NCBI GenBank assembly: GCA_023362775.1
Contig: JALMGJ010000062.1
Span: forward strand, 2,050,864-2,114,863
From: Charina bottae
Lineage: Eukaryota; Chordata; Lepidosauria; Squamata; Charinaidae
Direction: 5' to 3'
Length of the DNA stretch: 64,000 nt
The notes below the pieces were generated by a model. The model saw only the letters and a list, made by a program, of their open reading frames with translations, did no database searches and was not told the DNA's origin. Numbering within the stretch: the first letter of the stretch is position 1; the number at the start of each line of letters is the position of its first letter. Made by a program: the position numbers and the translations under genes. This document shows positions 43,471-55,060 of the stretch, in pieces.

Positions 43471-43789
43471 ACACCAGTTAACAGTGGAGGGGAGATTGGA
43501 CGCTTCCTGATGGGAGGGAGGGAGAGAGGGAGAAATCCCACTTGATTTCAAAATGGACTGGTTGGGGGGGGGAAGCAGGGAAGCTTGGACCAGCCTCCAC
43601 CTCCAGAGGTAGTACAGTTGCATTTCCCATAATCCTTTGCTGGTTGGGGGATTCTGGGAGTGCGAATTTTGAGACTGCCAATTTTGGAAGGTTGTCCAAG
43701 AAACTTCCAGAAGTCACGTCCCAGTTCCTCCTATATATTTTGGATGTGTTCCTTATCTGCACTGCTCTGCACTGGGAATTCGCCATCTA

Positions 43790-44050
43790 ATCATGCGGTC
43801 GTTAAGCAAATCCGGCTTCCCCCATTGTCAGAAGCCCCCTGGGAAGGTCGCATATGGCGATCATGTGTTCCTGGGACACTGCAACCGTCGTAAATATATG
43901 TCAGTTGACAGGCACCTGAATTTTGATCACGTGACTGTGGGGCCGCTGCGACAGTCATAAATACGAGGACCAGTCATAAGTCACTTTTTCCAGCACTGTC
44001 ATAACTTTGAATGGCCATTAAACAAATGGTCGTAAGTCAAGGACTACCTG
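43790..44050 (-). mobile_element. TA-flanked MITE, family T, 5'-truncated copy
   Basis: Right end AAGTCAAGGACTACCTG followed by TA is intact; interior phrases GGTCGTTAAGCAAATCCGGC and TTTGATCACGTGACTG belong to the family. The left terminal repeat is missing. Confidence 0.82.
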
Positions 44051-45384
44051 TACATGTAAGAGCTTGCAAGGGACCGCTCTGCTTCAGTGTGGTTTGGATG
44101 CCAGGGGGAGGCAGCGTTGCAAAAGAAAACGACACGCCCCAAAGTCAACTCCTGCAGGCCGGGCAATTGCATCTCCCTCGAGTATTTGCTTCTAAATCTT
44201 ATTTAAGAATGTCTTTGCAGCCTGGCGCGCTGGCTGAATTGCTGAGGGAGGTTTTAGTGGGTTGTTGTTTTTTCCACAGGCTGCTGAGAGTGGCAAAAAA
44301 AAAAAAATCGACACAGGGAGAAGCTAAAAGGATTCTCTAACTGGGAAGGTGATGGCTAAGGGAGAGAACGGCTTGGCGCTGCTGAAGATTTGGGAAGAGG
44401 GGCGCGGAGAAAGGCTTTGTGCTCTTTTCCCAGCCTGATGGACTTTTTTTGCGGGGGGGGGGGGGGGACGCCCAGCCCAGCTGATGAACCCAGGGAAGAG
44501 CTAAAAATTAAAACTTCCGAAAGAGCGATGCCCATGGATTTCCAGGGTGCTAGTTCGAAAGGTTTTTGATTTTTAAAGTCATAACTGGCCTCGTCTCTTT
44601 GAAAGCGCTGGCTGTTACAGGCTTCTCCTAAGAACTCAGAAGACCACAAACCCCCATAGGAAGGGAGCTTGTCTGAAAAGGATGTGCATTTCTAGTTGAC
44701 GTCCTTTTCATGGTGGGCAAAACTCACCTCCGTTCAGAGCTGGGCCGAGCAAATTCAGCTGTTTTCTCCTGAAGTCGGGGGAAATTCCAAACTCCGTTGG
44801 GAGCCCATCGGGCTTGTATAAGACATCCCCAGGAATGAGAATATCTTCAGAAAATCTGAATATCTTCCCTCAGCTGCCTATATTCCTCATCTCTTTAAAG
44901 TCCCTGCATTTTAATTTGCTTCCTAAGGGAAGAATTTCGCGTTTGCCTCTGCTGAATTTCATCCGGTGATTCTTTTCCATCTGTTCTGCTGGCCTATCCA
45001 GATCGATTTGGAATTTGCTTCTGCCTTCCACGTGTTCGCGACCTGACCTGCCTCTATATCATCTGCAAATTTGATCAGCAGGTCCTCCACCTTAATGAAA
45101 ACGTCGAAACGGTTTCCAGGGTTTGCATTCACAGGACGCTGCAAAAAGTCCTTTTGATTGCATCTGGATGCTTTATCATTGCTGGCAGGCACTCGTGGGT
45201 ATTGGTAAAGAGATGCAAAAAAAGGGACTTCGCAGGCCTAGCTTCTTGCAGAAGGAAAGAGGTCCCGGTTCATGCACTACAACCTGGGTAAAATTTAGAA
45301 ACTTTTGAAAAATGAATAGCAGAGGGCTTTTGCGCATTGCTTCTCCTCTGAAAACAGAGCTGAGTGAAGCTTAAGTTGCCAGTA
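44051..45384 (-). other. Intron with an old CR1/L3-like fragment at about 44870-45130
   Basis: TTCCTCATCTCTTTAAAGTC, CTGAATTTCATCCGGTGATT, ATCATCTGCAAATTTGATCA and CTTAATGAAAACGTCGAAA match in order an ancient amniote CR1/L3-like repeat in antisense, from memory. A G17 run lies near 44452-44468. The rest is unassigned. Confidence 0.5.
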
Positions 45385-45790
45385 CAGGTAGTCCTCGCTT
45401 AACAACCATTCGTTTAGTGACAGTTTGGACTGGCGACGGTGCTGAAAAACAACTTACGACCAGTCCTCACACTTATGACCGCTGCAGCGTCCCCACAGAC
45501 ACGTGATCACAATATGGGCGCTTGGCAACCGATTGGCATTTATGACCATCGCAGCGTCACATGGTCACGTGATCGCCATTTTTTACCTTCCCGGCCAGCT
45601 TCTGGCAAGCAAAATCAATGGGGAACCGTGTGATTCGCTTAACGACCACATGGTCTACTCAACGACCGCAGTGATTCGCTTAATGAGCGCCGCAAAAGGT
45701 CGTGAAATCGGGTCGGATTCGCTTAATGACCGCTTCACTTAGCAACCAAACTTCCAGTCCCAATTGTGGTCATTAAGCGAGGACTACCTG
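45385..45790 (+). mobile_element. TA-flanked MITE, family T, complete copy
   Basis: CAGGTAGTCCTCGCTTAACA after TA, and TTAAGCGAGGACTACCTG before TA, 406 bp. This is the longest class of the family and probably close to the full-length form. Confidence 0.92.
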
Positions 45791-45792
45791 TA

Positions 45793-47458
45793 AATAATTT
45801 TGGAAGCATGTCTGCTACTCTACCCAGGAATTTTCTAATCACCAAGAACAGTATCTTCGTGACCCACAAGGTCACTTCCAGCTTGTATGCATATGGGGTG
45901 AGAAATGGTGCAGGCTTCCCTGGGGATAAATGCTGCATGCGCCAAGGACTCTCGAAGATGAGATGTGCCGGGCACCTTCTCTGGCCCTTCTTTAGGAAAA
46001 CGATAGCCTCTTCCCCATGATGGGGAAGAAGAAACGGGGGCAATAATTCTGAGATTCCTTTGAGCTCCAGGACAATGCTAGTAAAACGATCGCTGAGAAA
46101 AATCAGCCGGGATGGGCAGAGATAGACCACTGCGTTGGGTGACAAAAACGGGTTGTGTGCATCACACAAGCCATTGCTGGAAGAGGGAGACGGGTGGAAT
46201 CTGGCTGTTCCCATCTCTCATTTTGCAGTATCTCTTTGCTCCTGGGCTGGAAATTTCCCAAAAACTGAGCCATAAACATGGAGCACAACGCAGGCCAGCT
46301 AGGGAGATATTTTTGCAATATCGGGGGCATTTACCTCTTGTAACAGGTTGTTCTGCCCCGTGGTTGCGTGGTGCAGCTCCAAATGATACTGCTTTCCCAA
46401 TGATTCTCTGCACTCTGACAATAGTAGCAATTCCCCGAGACCTTCCCAACCAGGTTAACATTATCCCCCACCTCTCGTGAGTCTGGACATCATTTCGGCC
46501 TGCGCAACATTTTCACGTTTCTCGTCCCCAAGTCGCCGTGCCCAGCGCAGCAGCAAGAGAATCATTCCCTTCCATTCTTGGCTTGTGCATTACTGTACCT
46601 GGAAATAGCTATCATGGAATTCTTTACGGTTAGCAAATCAGAGCTAAGAAGAGGGCAGGAATTAGAGGACAAACAAGAGGACCACTTGTCAGAACAACCG
46701 GCTTTTTCCCACAAAAGGTCGTACTTCTTTGTTCATCACCCTTAGCGATGCAAGACCAGGCGGGAATAAATTGGCTCCGTGTGGCGAAGGATTTGAAATG
46801 TCAGTGGATGTGCTTGGTTTTTTGTTGGCGTAGGGAGAGCAGGTACCCACTATCAAAGGCCACGGAGCGATGCAGAAAACTTCAAAGATGCCACCTCAGA
46901 TGAGAAGGAAATGTCCTTCACTGGAAAGCATCTTCTCAATCTCTCTCTTCTTTTTGCAGAATCCTGGGATGCAATTAAGGGTACGGATTAATATTCGGCA
47001 TAGTATCGCAACCGCTGTTTTCAGCGACTTCCCCTCCGACCTCACCCCCTTGGCCCTTGGCGGCTGTCTTGATAACCCCCGGATTATTTCCCAGTCCCTT
47101 TAGAAGACCTGCTTCATTAAGTTGTTTGGCAATTGGAAAGTCACTTTCCCGAGTTTTTAATACGCTCTGCTTGAGGGTCACCGTAATCAATGTATCCGGA
47201 ATGTTACGGTTCAGTTTGGAACGAGAGGAAGAGAAAAATTAAGCTCATAATTAGGCCTGACCTCAAGAAAAGCTGGGTGCAAGGGTGGAGTTCAAGGAGT
47301 TCTCTCCGTATTATAGCAGGGCTGCAGAACTCCAGGAGCGGCGGTGATTGCATCTTCATCGGGCAGAAATGAGATGCATGCTCATTTGCTCAGACGGCTT
47401 TCAGGTCATATTTTTAACCTAAAGCTGAGGAATGGAGCAATAGGGTTAAGAACTAAAA
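45793..47458 (+). other. CAMTA1 intron, no element recognised
   Basis: The 159-codon minus frame 45735-46214 overlaps a MITE and has no domain; the 122-codon plus frame at 46112-46480 is likewise unrecognised. No repeat termini were found. Confidence 0.35.
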
Positions 47459-47822
47459 ACACAAAGGAAGTAGTCTGTAGCTTGAATCATGTCAACTGGA
47501 TTTCTATTTTCTTAGTGGAAACGTTTCGCTCCTTATCCAAGGAGCTTCTTCAGTCTGAGCAAAGTTGGTAAGGGAATCCTAAATATGTTCCTAGGTAGCT
47601 GTGTGACCTTACACCTGGGGCTAGGTCATGGTTATATTGAGATGTAATTTTTAAGTCCTTTTATCATCTAATGGAGGGTCGTTAAAATCACCATGCTGCT
47701 GTTGAGCTTCTGAAATGGTCTTAATCTTCCTAGGCACAGAAGACAACACGGGGAGGAAGATGGGGGAGAGTTTGTGCCTGAGGCAAAATGACCGAGAACC
47801 TTCATAGACACAAAGGAAGTAG
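47459..47822 (-). mobile_element. Penelope-like element (Neptune-like), short copy 3
   Basis: Insertion 47474-47807 (334 bp) lies between perfect 15-bp duplications ACACAAAGGAAGTAG (47459-47473 and 47808-47822). It starts TCTGTAGCTTGAATCATGTC with the pLTR-like CTCCTTATCCAAGGAGCTTC hairpin and continues through the 3' non-coding region in antisense. The right end (CCGAGAACCTTCATAGA) is the inverted counterpart of the TCGATGAAGGTTCTCAG end of copy 1. Only the last part of the endonuclease frame remains. Confidence 0.9.
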
Positions 47823-47937
47823 AGAATTGCATTGTACTTGAGCAGGGGTGTCAGTAGCCAGCCTCTTATACCTTCTTTGTGGCAGAGCCAAGGTGCCCTT
47901 GGCCAGGGGGTTCAGGGCCTCATCTTGTACCTGAGCT

Positions 47938-48480
47938 AAGTCATAAAATCCTAGAGTTGGGAGGGATTGTAAAGGTCTGTGGGAATTACCTTGGGAGACA
48001 GGAGGAAGAGCCACAGACTAGACAATGGTCAGATAAGAGGCAGCTGAGCCCTCAGAAGGAAAAGGGGCGTGGGAAGCGACTCAGAAGGGACCCTCCCTAG
48101 TTTCTTGGGCTGTAAAGGCGAGGGGGAGAGAGGTTCTTTCAGACTTGCAAGGTTCTGTTAATGCAACCTGACAATAAAGTATATTTAGTTCATCTGGGCG
48201 TGCTTCCTGTCTGGACTACCTCGCAAGGCTGACAGGGACCTTAGAGGTCGTATAGTCCACCCCCCACTTGGTGCAGGATCTGCTAAGTAATTTTGGACAG
48301 ATGGCAATCCAGCCTCTCTTGGAAGCCCCCAACTGAAGGGGAAGAGACTCCTTCATGAGCCAGGTGGTTCCACTGGCCGACAACTCGCCCCACCCGTAGA
48401 TTCCTCCTCGTATCTTCTCTCCATCAAGAAACTCGAGTCGTTTTGTTGCATGTGGACTTGAAATCCTTTGGGTGTCACCT
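47938..48480 (-). mobile_element. CR1 LINE 3' end, antisense, split by LTR family B
   Basis: ATCCTAGAGTTGGGAGGGAT left of the LTR joins GGGACCTTAGAGGTCGTATA right of it, re-creating a CR1 3' end. The sequence continues through GGTGCAGGATCTGCTAAG and AGCCTCTCTTGGAAGCCCCC, typical of antisense CR1. Right boundary is approximate. Confidence 0.85.
47968..48234 (+). mobile_element. Solo LTR, family B, inside CR1
   Basis: TGTAAAGGTCTGTGGGAATT to GCAAGGCTGACA, with AATAAA before the 3' third. Flanks GGGAT and GGGAC agree at 4 of 5 bases. Insertion into CR1 dates it as younger than that CR1 copy. Confidence 0.85.
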
Positions 48481-49401
48481 TCCTGAGAGAGAGGGTCTCG
48501 GGTTTTTGTTTGAGGTTATCTCCACTTTCTATCCGGATGGAATTATGCAAAGGTAATATTTTTGGTCTTTCTGTTTCTTTCTTTCCAGCCTGGACGGCAG
48601 AATAGATGTTGACATTTTGATAAGTCTCAGAGATCGCGATGGTACTCAGTTTATTGTTTCCCCTTTCCTGTTTGTTTGTTTATTTGCTTGCTTCGGCTAA
48701 GCGGCTTGGCAAACCCAGAAATAGAAAATCAGCATTTTTGCCCTTGGCTTGCGCCTCCCTTCCTCGCCCTGCGGAGTTGAAGAGGGCTGTTTCAGATTAG
48801 ATAAAAACCTTGAGCAAAGTTCCTCTCTGCTGTTCGTCAAAAGCGACACCTCCCTTTGCTCGAAGACACGCAAAAAGGACACGGCTGCTTTAATGAACCG
48901 CAGAGACGGGCTGGGATAGTCTGATGCTGAAGAAGAGACTGCGAGATCTGAAGTCCTTCTTCTGAATCATGTTTCAAGGTGTGCGCAGCCCCCCAAAACC
49001 TGTTAGGTTGTAGAGGTGGTCCGGGAGGCGCAGTTAAGAGGGCGGTCGATATCAACGCAGGGAATCCTCATGGTATCCGTGGCGGTATGGTGACATTCAG
49101 CCATCTTCCAGACACTTGTGCTTTCTCTTCCTCCTCCTTTTCCTGCAGAAGCGGGCTTGCAAAGTGACTCACCCCAATTAATTTTTCTTTCGGTGTCGAT
49201 TCCTCTATGTAGATGAAAATAAGACATAGGCCTGTACATTAACAGATAAGACGCAGAAGAGTCAGGGCATAAAAGGACGGAAATCAACAGTGCCTAAGAA
49301 AAGACGCGGCAGGCAATTAAATTCATTGAAATCCATTCGGGCCCGAAGTGATGCTTTTTCTTTCTGGCTATTGCTGGAGCAACTGCCAAGTGACTTTGTT
49401 C
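48481..49401 (+). other. CAMTA1 intron, no element recognised
   Basis: TTTCTTTCTTTCCAGCCTGG at about 48577 looks acceptor-like but no conserved coding frame follows. No repeat termini were recognised. Confidence 0.35.
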
Positions 49402-49537
49402 CTCTAGAGCGGCGTTTCTCAACCTTAGCAACTTTAAGATAGATGGTCTTCAACTCCCAGAATGCTAGCTGGGGAATTCTGGGAGTTGAAGTCCACCTTC
49501 CTTAAAGTTGCCAGGGTTGAGAAACGCTGCTCTAGAG
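49402..49537. mobile_element. Palindromic hAT MITE (family P), complete, perfect 8-bp duplication
   Basis: Element 49410-49529 (120 bp), ends CGGCGTTTCTCAACC and GGTTGAGAAACGCTG, with CTCTAGAG on both sides. The centre is 15 bp shorter than in the 135-bp copies. Confidence 0.92.
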
Positions 49538-49617
49538 CTAGGAATCTCTTCCCATTCCTTTGAACCCACAGGAAAACTCTGAGCTGGTCCTGGCGACCGG
49601 AATGCAGGGAACATTAC

Positions 49618-50025
49618 AGGTAATCCTCACTTAAGAACCATTCCTTTAGTGACGGTTCAGACTTACGACGGTGACGAAAAACCAACTTATGACCGGTCCT
49701 CACACTTACAACCATTGCAGTGTCCCCATGGTCACGTGATCACGATTTGGGCGCTTGGCAACCAGTTCGCATTTGTGACTGTCGCAGTGTCCCGTGGTCA
49801 CGTGATCGCCATTTTCGACCTTCCTGCCTGGCTTCTTGCAAGCAAAATCAACGGGGAACTGCATGATTCGCATAACGACCACATGGTTCGCTTAACGCCC
49901 ACAGTGATTCACTTAACGACCACTGCAAAAAAGGTAATAAAATCAGGTCAGATTCGCTTACTGACCGCTTTGCTTAGCAACCAAAATTCCAGTCCCAATT
50001 GTGGTTGTTAAGCGAGAACTACCTG
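49618..50025 (+). mobile_element. TA-flanked MITE, family T, complete copy
   Basis: CAGGTAATCCTCACTTAAGA after TA, and TTAAGCGAGAACTACCTG before TA; 408 bp. Closely parallels the copy at 45385-45790 in length and internal phrases. Confidence 0.92.
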
Positions 50026-50027
50026 TA

Positions 50028-51432
50028 ATGGAACTTGTGCATTATCCCAGTTAGTGCATTGAGACCGGGGCCCGCAAATCCTTGGAGGAATGAAAGACTG
50101 ACCCCTCTTGCTTGGCGGGCCTCGATAACTGCTACCTCAGGAGATGCCCCGTGCCACAACGTTGCAGGTTTCCAAGAGAGTTTGGTCTGTTCTTTTTCTT
50201 CTGGACTACCCGCCTGTATTTCCTGGTGTAAGATGAGTGGCATTGTCTGTACAGAAACCCAGGATCTGTTTGAGAGCCCAGAGGCTTCTTGTTATGGAGG
50301 ATGTGTTTGAAAGGAAGCTGGGCCGATGCTGAAGCAGCATCAATAGTAGCTGCTTGGCTAAAGTTGGCAGGTTGAAGGAGCCCAGCAAAACCTGAGACGA
50401 AGGAACACAAGGAAAGCGACCGCATCTTGCAGGAAGACACAAGTTGTGTAGCTGGCGGCTCGTAGCTCTAAGGCACAGAAACAGACCTCAACTCACTGGA
50501 CTTGGCATTTATTCATTCAAGTTTTTATACATTCCTCTCTCCAGCGAACTTCAAAACATTCAAACTGGAAGCAAAAAATAAAATAGAACAAAAAACCCCC
50601 AGAAGAACAGCAAGAACAACAATCACAAATGATCACGAACAAATTAGAAGTGGCATGCAAATTACAAATGATAGCAAACTGTAACAAGCCAAACAAGGAA
50701 AAGGAAAAAAAAAACAAACGATTTAGGCATAATACCTGTAAAACTAGTGTTAAGCAATGCATGGAAATTCCAAGGCATGAAAAGAAGAAATTGCTTGTAG
50801 AATCTCATGACATCTGCGCCACCTTGCATGGTTCTTTATTGAGTCGAAAAAGTTGCCTTTTCAAAAACAAATAAGTCACGTGTCTGGAATCCCAGTCCCT
50901 AATACTGGGGGGAATTGTGCCTTTCCAATTTCTCAAAATAATTCTCTCAACAAACGCCAAGGTCTGAGGATCACCCTGATTCAAGTGAAGCCATCAGCAT
51001 GTGAAGTCATGCCCGCGAGAGGATGTACTGTAGGTCTCCTGTTTACTTAGATTTTGGACTTCCCGGTAGCCTGTGCCCTTTCCCACAACTTCAGGTGAGC
51101 TCCCCTTTAGTTGGCAGAACTCAAAGGAGCCTTTGAGCTCCTAGCCTTCTTCCTTTGCCCTCCGTTGAGCACCGGCAGGTCTTCTACAGGAAAGGAGCCA
51201 AGCCTGCAGGTGATTCCCCCATACCTGCTTCTGCCTCTCCAGGTCATGGTTAGTACCAATACGCACTTGCTTCTTTGAAGCCCCCCGCCAGCCCAGTGAA
51301 ACCCCTTCACAGTCTATAAAGCAAAACACCCACAGAGTTGGAGTTCACAGGTACGTTGCCCCGAGCAACGTAGGTTGCAGAATCTTGGCAACCGGCTAGG
51401 TGTCCCTTGACAGTCATTTATCAGGGAGCACC
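50028..51432 (+). other. CAMTA1 intron, no element recognised
   Basis: A-rich sequence at about 50560-50720 (CAAAAAACCCCCAGAAG, GGAAAAAAAAAACAAACG) but no recognised repeat ends. Frames of 75-102 codons show no domain. Confidence 0.35.
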
Positions 51433-51701
51433 TAAGGTGTAACGGTACGTGGGAAAGACCTTGGGAGACAGGGCAAAGAGATGCTGCCAAGGGAACAGTC
51501 GGATAAGAGAGGGCTTAGCCCACAGCTGCATAATGGGTGGAGAAAGAGGCTCAGGAGGGACCCTCCCGAGTTTCTCGGGCTGCAAAAGAGATTTGTACTT
51601 TCAGACGTGCAAGACTCTGTTAATATGGCCTTACAATAAAGTAGCATTAGCTCATCTGGTCGTGTTTCCTGTCTGGTCTGCCTGGGAAGGCTGACATAAG
51701 G
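51433..51701 (+). mobile_element. Solo LTR, family B, perfect 5-bp duplication
   Basis: LTR 51438-51696 (259 bp) starts TGTAACGGTACGTGGGAAAG and ends GGGAAGGCTGACA, flanked by TAAGG on both sides. AATAAA lies at about 51635. This copy defines the clean single-unit form of the family. Confidence 0.9.
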
Positions 51702-51961
51702 ACAGGTCCCCCTTCTCCCTTTGATCTTCTTTTTAACTGAGTCCTGGTTTAACGGGGAGGATGCTCAGCACTTACATGATGGCGCACGTCGGTTCTTCTT
51801 CTACGGTATTTTGGAAATGGCCCGTACCTTCCCAGGCTGAGAATTCCATCAGAGTGTTGGGGATACACCGGTGAGGACAGAGGGACAAGCTTGGGCGGGG
51901 GGGGAGGAAGGGCATCTATGGTGCTGTTTGAGACCCCTGCCTGGGCTGAGTGGAGGTAAAA

Positions 51962-52290
51962 AAAAAAAGGTAAAGGTTCCCCCCGCACAGTTGTGCAGTC
52001 GTGTCCGACTCTAGGGGCCGCTGCCCATCTCCGTTTGTTAGCCGAAGAGCCAGCGCTGTCCGAAGACGCTTCCGCGGTCATGTGGCTGGCATGACGCATG
52101 CGGAACGCTGTTAAGTGAACCTTCCCACCGAAGTGGTACCTATTCATCTACTTGCATTTGCATGCTTTCAAATTTTATTTATTTATTTATTTATCATACT
52201 TATTGCTAGGTTGGCAAGAGCTGGGGCGAGTGCGGGAGCTCACTCCGTCACGCGGTGCTCGGGTCTCGAACCGCCGAACTTGCGTTCTTC
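51962..52290 (-). mobile_element. Sauria-type SINE, antisense
   Basis: AGGTAAAGGTTCCCCCCGCA, GTCGTGTCCGACTCTAGGGG, GCCGAAGAGCCAGCGCTGTC and GGTACCTATTCATCTACTTG are the reverse complement of the SINE at 5976-6300. A (TTTA)n-containing insertion of about 30 bp interrupts it at about 52173-52203. The B-box region (GGGTCTCGAACCG) near 52261 is degraded. Confidence 0.88.
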
Positions 52291-53459
52291 TGGCAGCTTG
52301 AATTGCAAAGCCCTGTATTGTGGTCTAGCTCTTTTTCTGCCCTGTTCTGACAACCCTGCCTTAAACTATAGGCTCTGTAGTAGCCCCCCTCCCGCCCCGT
52401 CCACATCCCTGCCTGTTTTGGGAGACTAGGCACAAGCTGAATTTCACGTGCATTTCCCCCCAAATATTTCTGTAAATGTAGAAGTGGGGTGGGCAGGTGG
52501 CTGGCTGGCTGGCTGGCTGGGGAATAAATTGAGTTCAGCTCCGAGGGGAGGAAATTCTGATTCTCACACATTCACACACCCAACCAAGAGCCAGGAAGCT
52601 TGCAACTCATCGGATTGCCCCTACCGCCCCCCTCCCCAGCCTCTTCCGCCTTCCCCCTTTTGCTGTCCTTTTGCGTCTCCGTGCGTTCTCCGTGGTTCCA
52701 GTTTGCATGGAAATAAGTATCTGCTTTAAAAATAATAATAAAAAGGATGGCTTTATAGCAGATGGCAGTCACCAACAGCATGCTCTCCTGCGTACAAATT
52801 ACTGAGAAAACTGAAGACAAGATGCAGCAATAAAATGCTGGTTGTGTTAAATCACCAATTTCATTCGCTCCATATGTATACTTACTATGCGAGGACTCTG
52901 CGGGCGTCTCAACCCTGGAAGTTTGCAAAACTCCCCTGTTCCAATTTTCTCGCCAGCTTTGGTAGTTCCTGATGTTTTCCAGGCAGAATGTGATGCTGTC
53001 TGTTCCTGCCCTTGAGAGCAAGTTTCTATTTTCCTGGTGAAGGTGTGGATTTCCCTCCTGGGCTCCTCAGGAGTGCATTAAAAGCATTTGGAATGTGATT
53101 ATAATACAGTTGTATCACAGTGTTTCAAACGTACATCTTTACAATATGTGCCTGGCTCATTTTTCGTGCTGGAATTACATTACATTAACTTGGGAGGATT
53201 TGAACACAGGGCAGAGCAAACGGGAGGAACAACACAGGGAAATACATTTCTAGGTTCCTGGGTGGCCCAAAAGCACAAACACCTCTGCCCTTTAGTCAGA
53301 TTACACTAGATGCTCTTCCCCATGGCTGAGTTCAAACACACTTCACCATCCTTAAGTCAGCAAAAGTCGATATTGGCATGAAATTTGCTGATTCCTTATT
53401 TGCCTTGTCCCCAGACACTGCAGCCTCTGATTTCCCTGCAAGGCACAGCCTAAAGGATC
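52291..53459. other. CAMTA1 intron with (GGCT)n and a candidate element near 52.7-52.9 kb
   Basis: A GGCT tetramer run lies at 52498-52520. Bases 52700-52890 (TTTGCATGGAAATAAGTATC, TTTAAAAATAATAATAAAAA, GCAATAAAATGCTGGTTG, TTCATTCGCTCCATATGTAT) are non-repetitive and include an octamer-like TTTGCAT. Regulatory role is conjecture. Confidence 0.35.
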
Positions 53460-53609
53460 ATCTAGTCCAGTGTTCTCCAAACTTGGCCACTTCAAGATGC
53501 ATGGACTTCAACTCCCAGACTTCCCCAGCCAGCATGCTGGCTGGGGAACTCTGGGAGTTGAAGTCCACGCATCTTAAAGTGGCCGTGTTTGAAGAACACT
53601 GATCTAGCC
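53460..53609. mobile_element. Palindromic hAT MITE (family P), inside a CR1 3' end
   Basis: Element 53468-53601 with ends CAGTGTTCTCCAAACTTGG and CGTGTTTGAAGAACACTG; flanks ATCTAGTC and ATCTAGCC (7 of 8). The target is a second CR1 copy hit at the equivalent ATCTAGTC site used at 41469. Confidence 0.9.
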
Positions 53610-53730
53610 CAACTCTCTGCAACGTTCAGGAAAAGCAGTGGTCCACTGGAAGTGGCGGTCTAGTTCTTCCAAACCTCCAGAGATGGAGAACCCACCATCT
53701 CTGTAGGTCAACAGTTCCACTTTTGGACAG
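53610..53730 (-). mobile_element. CR1 LINE 3' end, antisense
   Basis: AGGATCATCTAGTCC (left of the MITE) joins CAACTCTCTGCAACGTTCAG and TCCAGAGATGGAGAACCCAC, the antisense CR1 3' region. Right limit approximate. Confidence 0.75.
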
Positions 53731-54263
53731 ATCTGGTCATCTGCAAGGTTATTCTTCTGTTGACACAAAGTCTAGGAGGCTGCAACATTTGCCCATTATT
53801 TCTGGTCAGGTTCCAAGGCGAATGGGGAAAAGGTTTTGACCCTCTTCCCTGTAGCTTCCTTTTCTGGACGGAGCACAGCTCTCCTGTGCTGCGACTTCAT
53901 AGAGCAGATCTCTGCCCTGCCCCTTCTCCCGGGCACGCTCCATCCATGCCCAACGGAGCCCACCGGTTTAAAAATCAAGCTGAGACACGCCAGCTTCCTC
54001 TTGGCCTTCTCTGCTCCAAGCAAGCAGCTCTGAGACAGTATCTTATTCGAACAGGTGGCAGCCTCGGCCTGGCAGGGCGCTTCTGTTGAGGTGCTTCCTA
54101 TCTTTATCATAAAAGGCAACTTGTAAAAGAGGCTGGCACTGTGGCAGAAATTTTTTAAAAATGCAGTGGAGATAACGTTTGAAAGTGTTTATTTTCTGGG
54201 ATGATGCTTTAGCAAATGTCAGCATAGTGATGGATGCTGCATTCAAAGGTTTTGTCAGCTGGG
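53731..54263 (+). other. CAMTA1 intron, no element recognised
   Basis: Opposed frames of about 107-109 codons at 53760-54119 have no recognised domain; nothing else stands out. Confidence 0.35.
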
Positions 54264-54503
54264 CAGCTCCTCCTCCTTCTGCTCCTCCCCATCTCCTCCC
54301 CATCCTCTCCCCTCCCCTCCCCCTCCCCCTTCTCCTCCTCCTCCTCCCCCTCCTCCTCCCCCTCCTCCCCCTCCCCCTCCTCCTCCTCCTCCTCCTCCTC
54401 CTCCTCCTCCTCCTCCTTCTCCTTCTTCTCCACCACTCCTCCTCCTTTTCCCCTCCTCCTCCTCCCCCCCTCCTCCTCCCCCTTTTCCCTTTTCCCTTTT
54501 CCC
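54264..54503 (+). repeat. (CTC)n/(CCT)n polypyrimidine tract
   Basis: About 240 bp almost entirely C and T with CTC, CCCCTCC and TTTTCCC blocks, ending before GTACATTTCC. Open frames are artefacts. Confidence 0.95.
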
Positions 54504-54921
54504 ATCAAAGGTACATTTCCAGTATCTTTTCAGTCTACGGAATAAATCACTATTAAAAATGCTGGTCATCCTGAATAAATATCCCAGCTGCTTATTGGAA
54601 TATTTTGATGGTGGCAAGATGTTTATCTTACACTCAGGAAGGTTAGAGGGAGCAAAGGGAAGGAGATAAAGCTGTTTCTGATGTGAAATAACTTTCGAAC
54701 AAGCCAGAGATATTGTACCATCTGTCAGAGAGCATGCCGGGGGCCAAGACAGGCTGAAATGTTACTCAGCAGAGAATGATGATGAACAAAACAGGAAGTG
54801 GTTTTAGCAATGTAACAGGGTCAAAGTGAGTAGAGATCTCAATCATTTCTCCCTCTAGATCCCACCCTGAGAAATCTGTGACAAATCTTTCCCTTCTGTG
54901 CTTTCATTTATTTTCTCTCTG

Positions 54922-55060
<139 letters not shown>

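Noticed and set aside
46112..46480. 122-codon plus ORF
   Set aside because: No domain, no conserved cysteine pattern and overlaps an opposed frame of similar length; probably chance.
48577..48650. Possible exon after TTTCTTTCCAG
   Set aside because: The following frame shows no CG-1 or other CAMTA1 sequence and no donor at a plausible distance.
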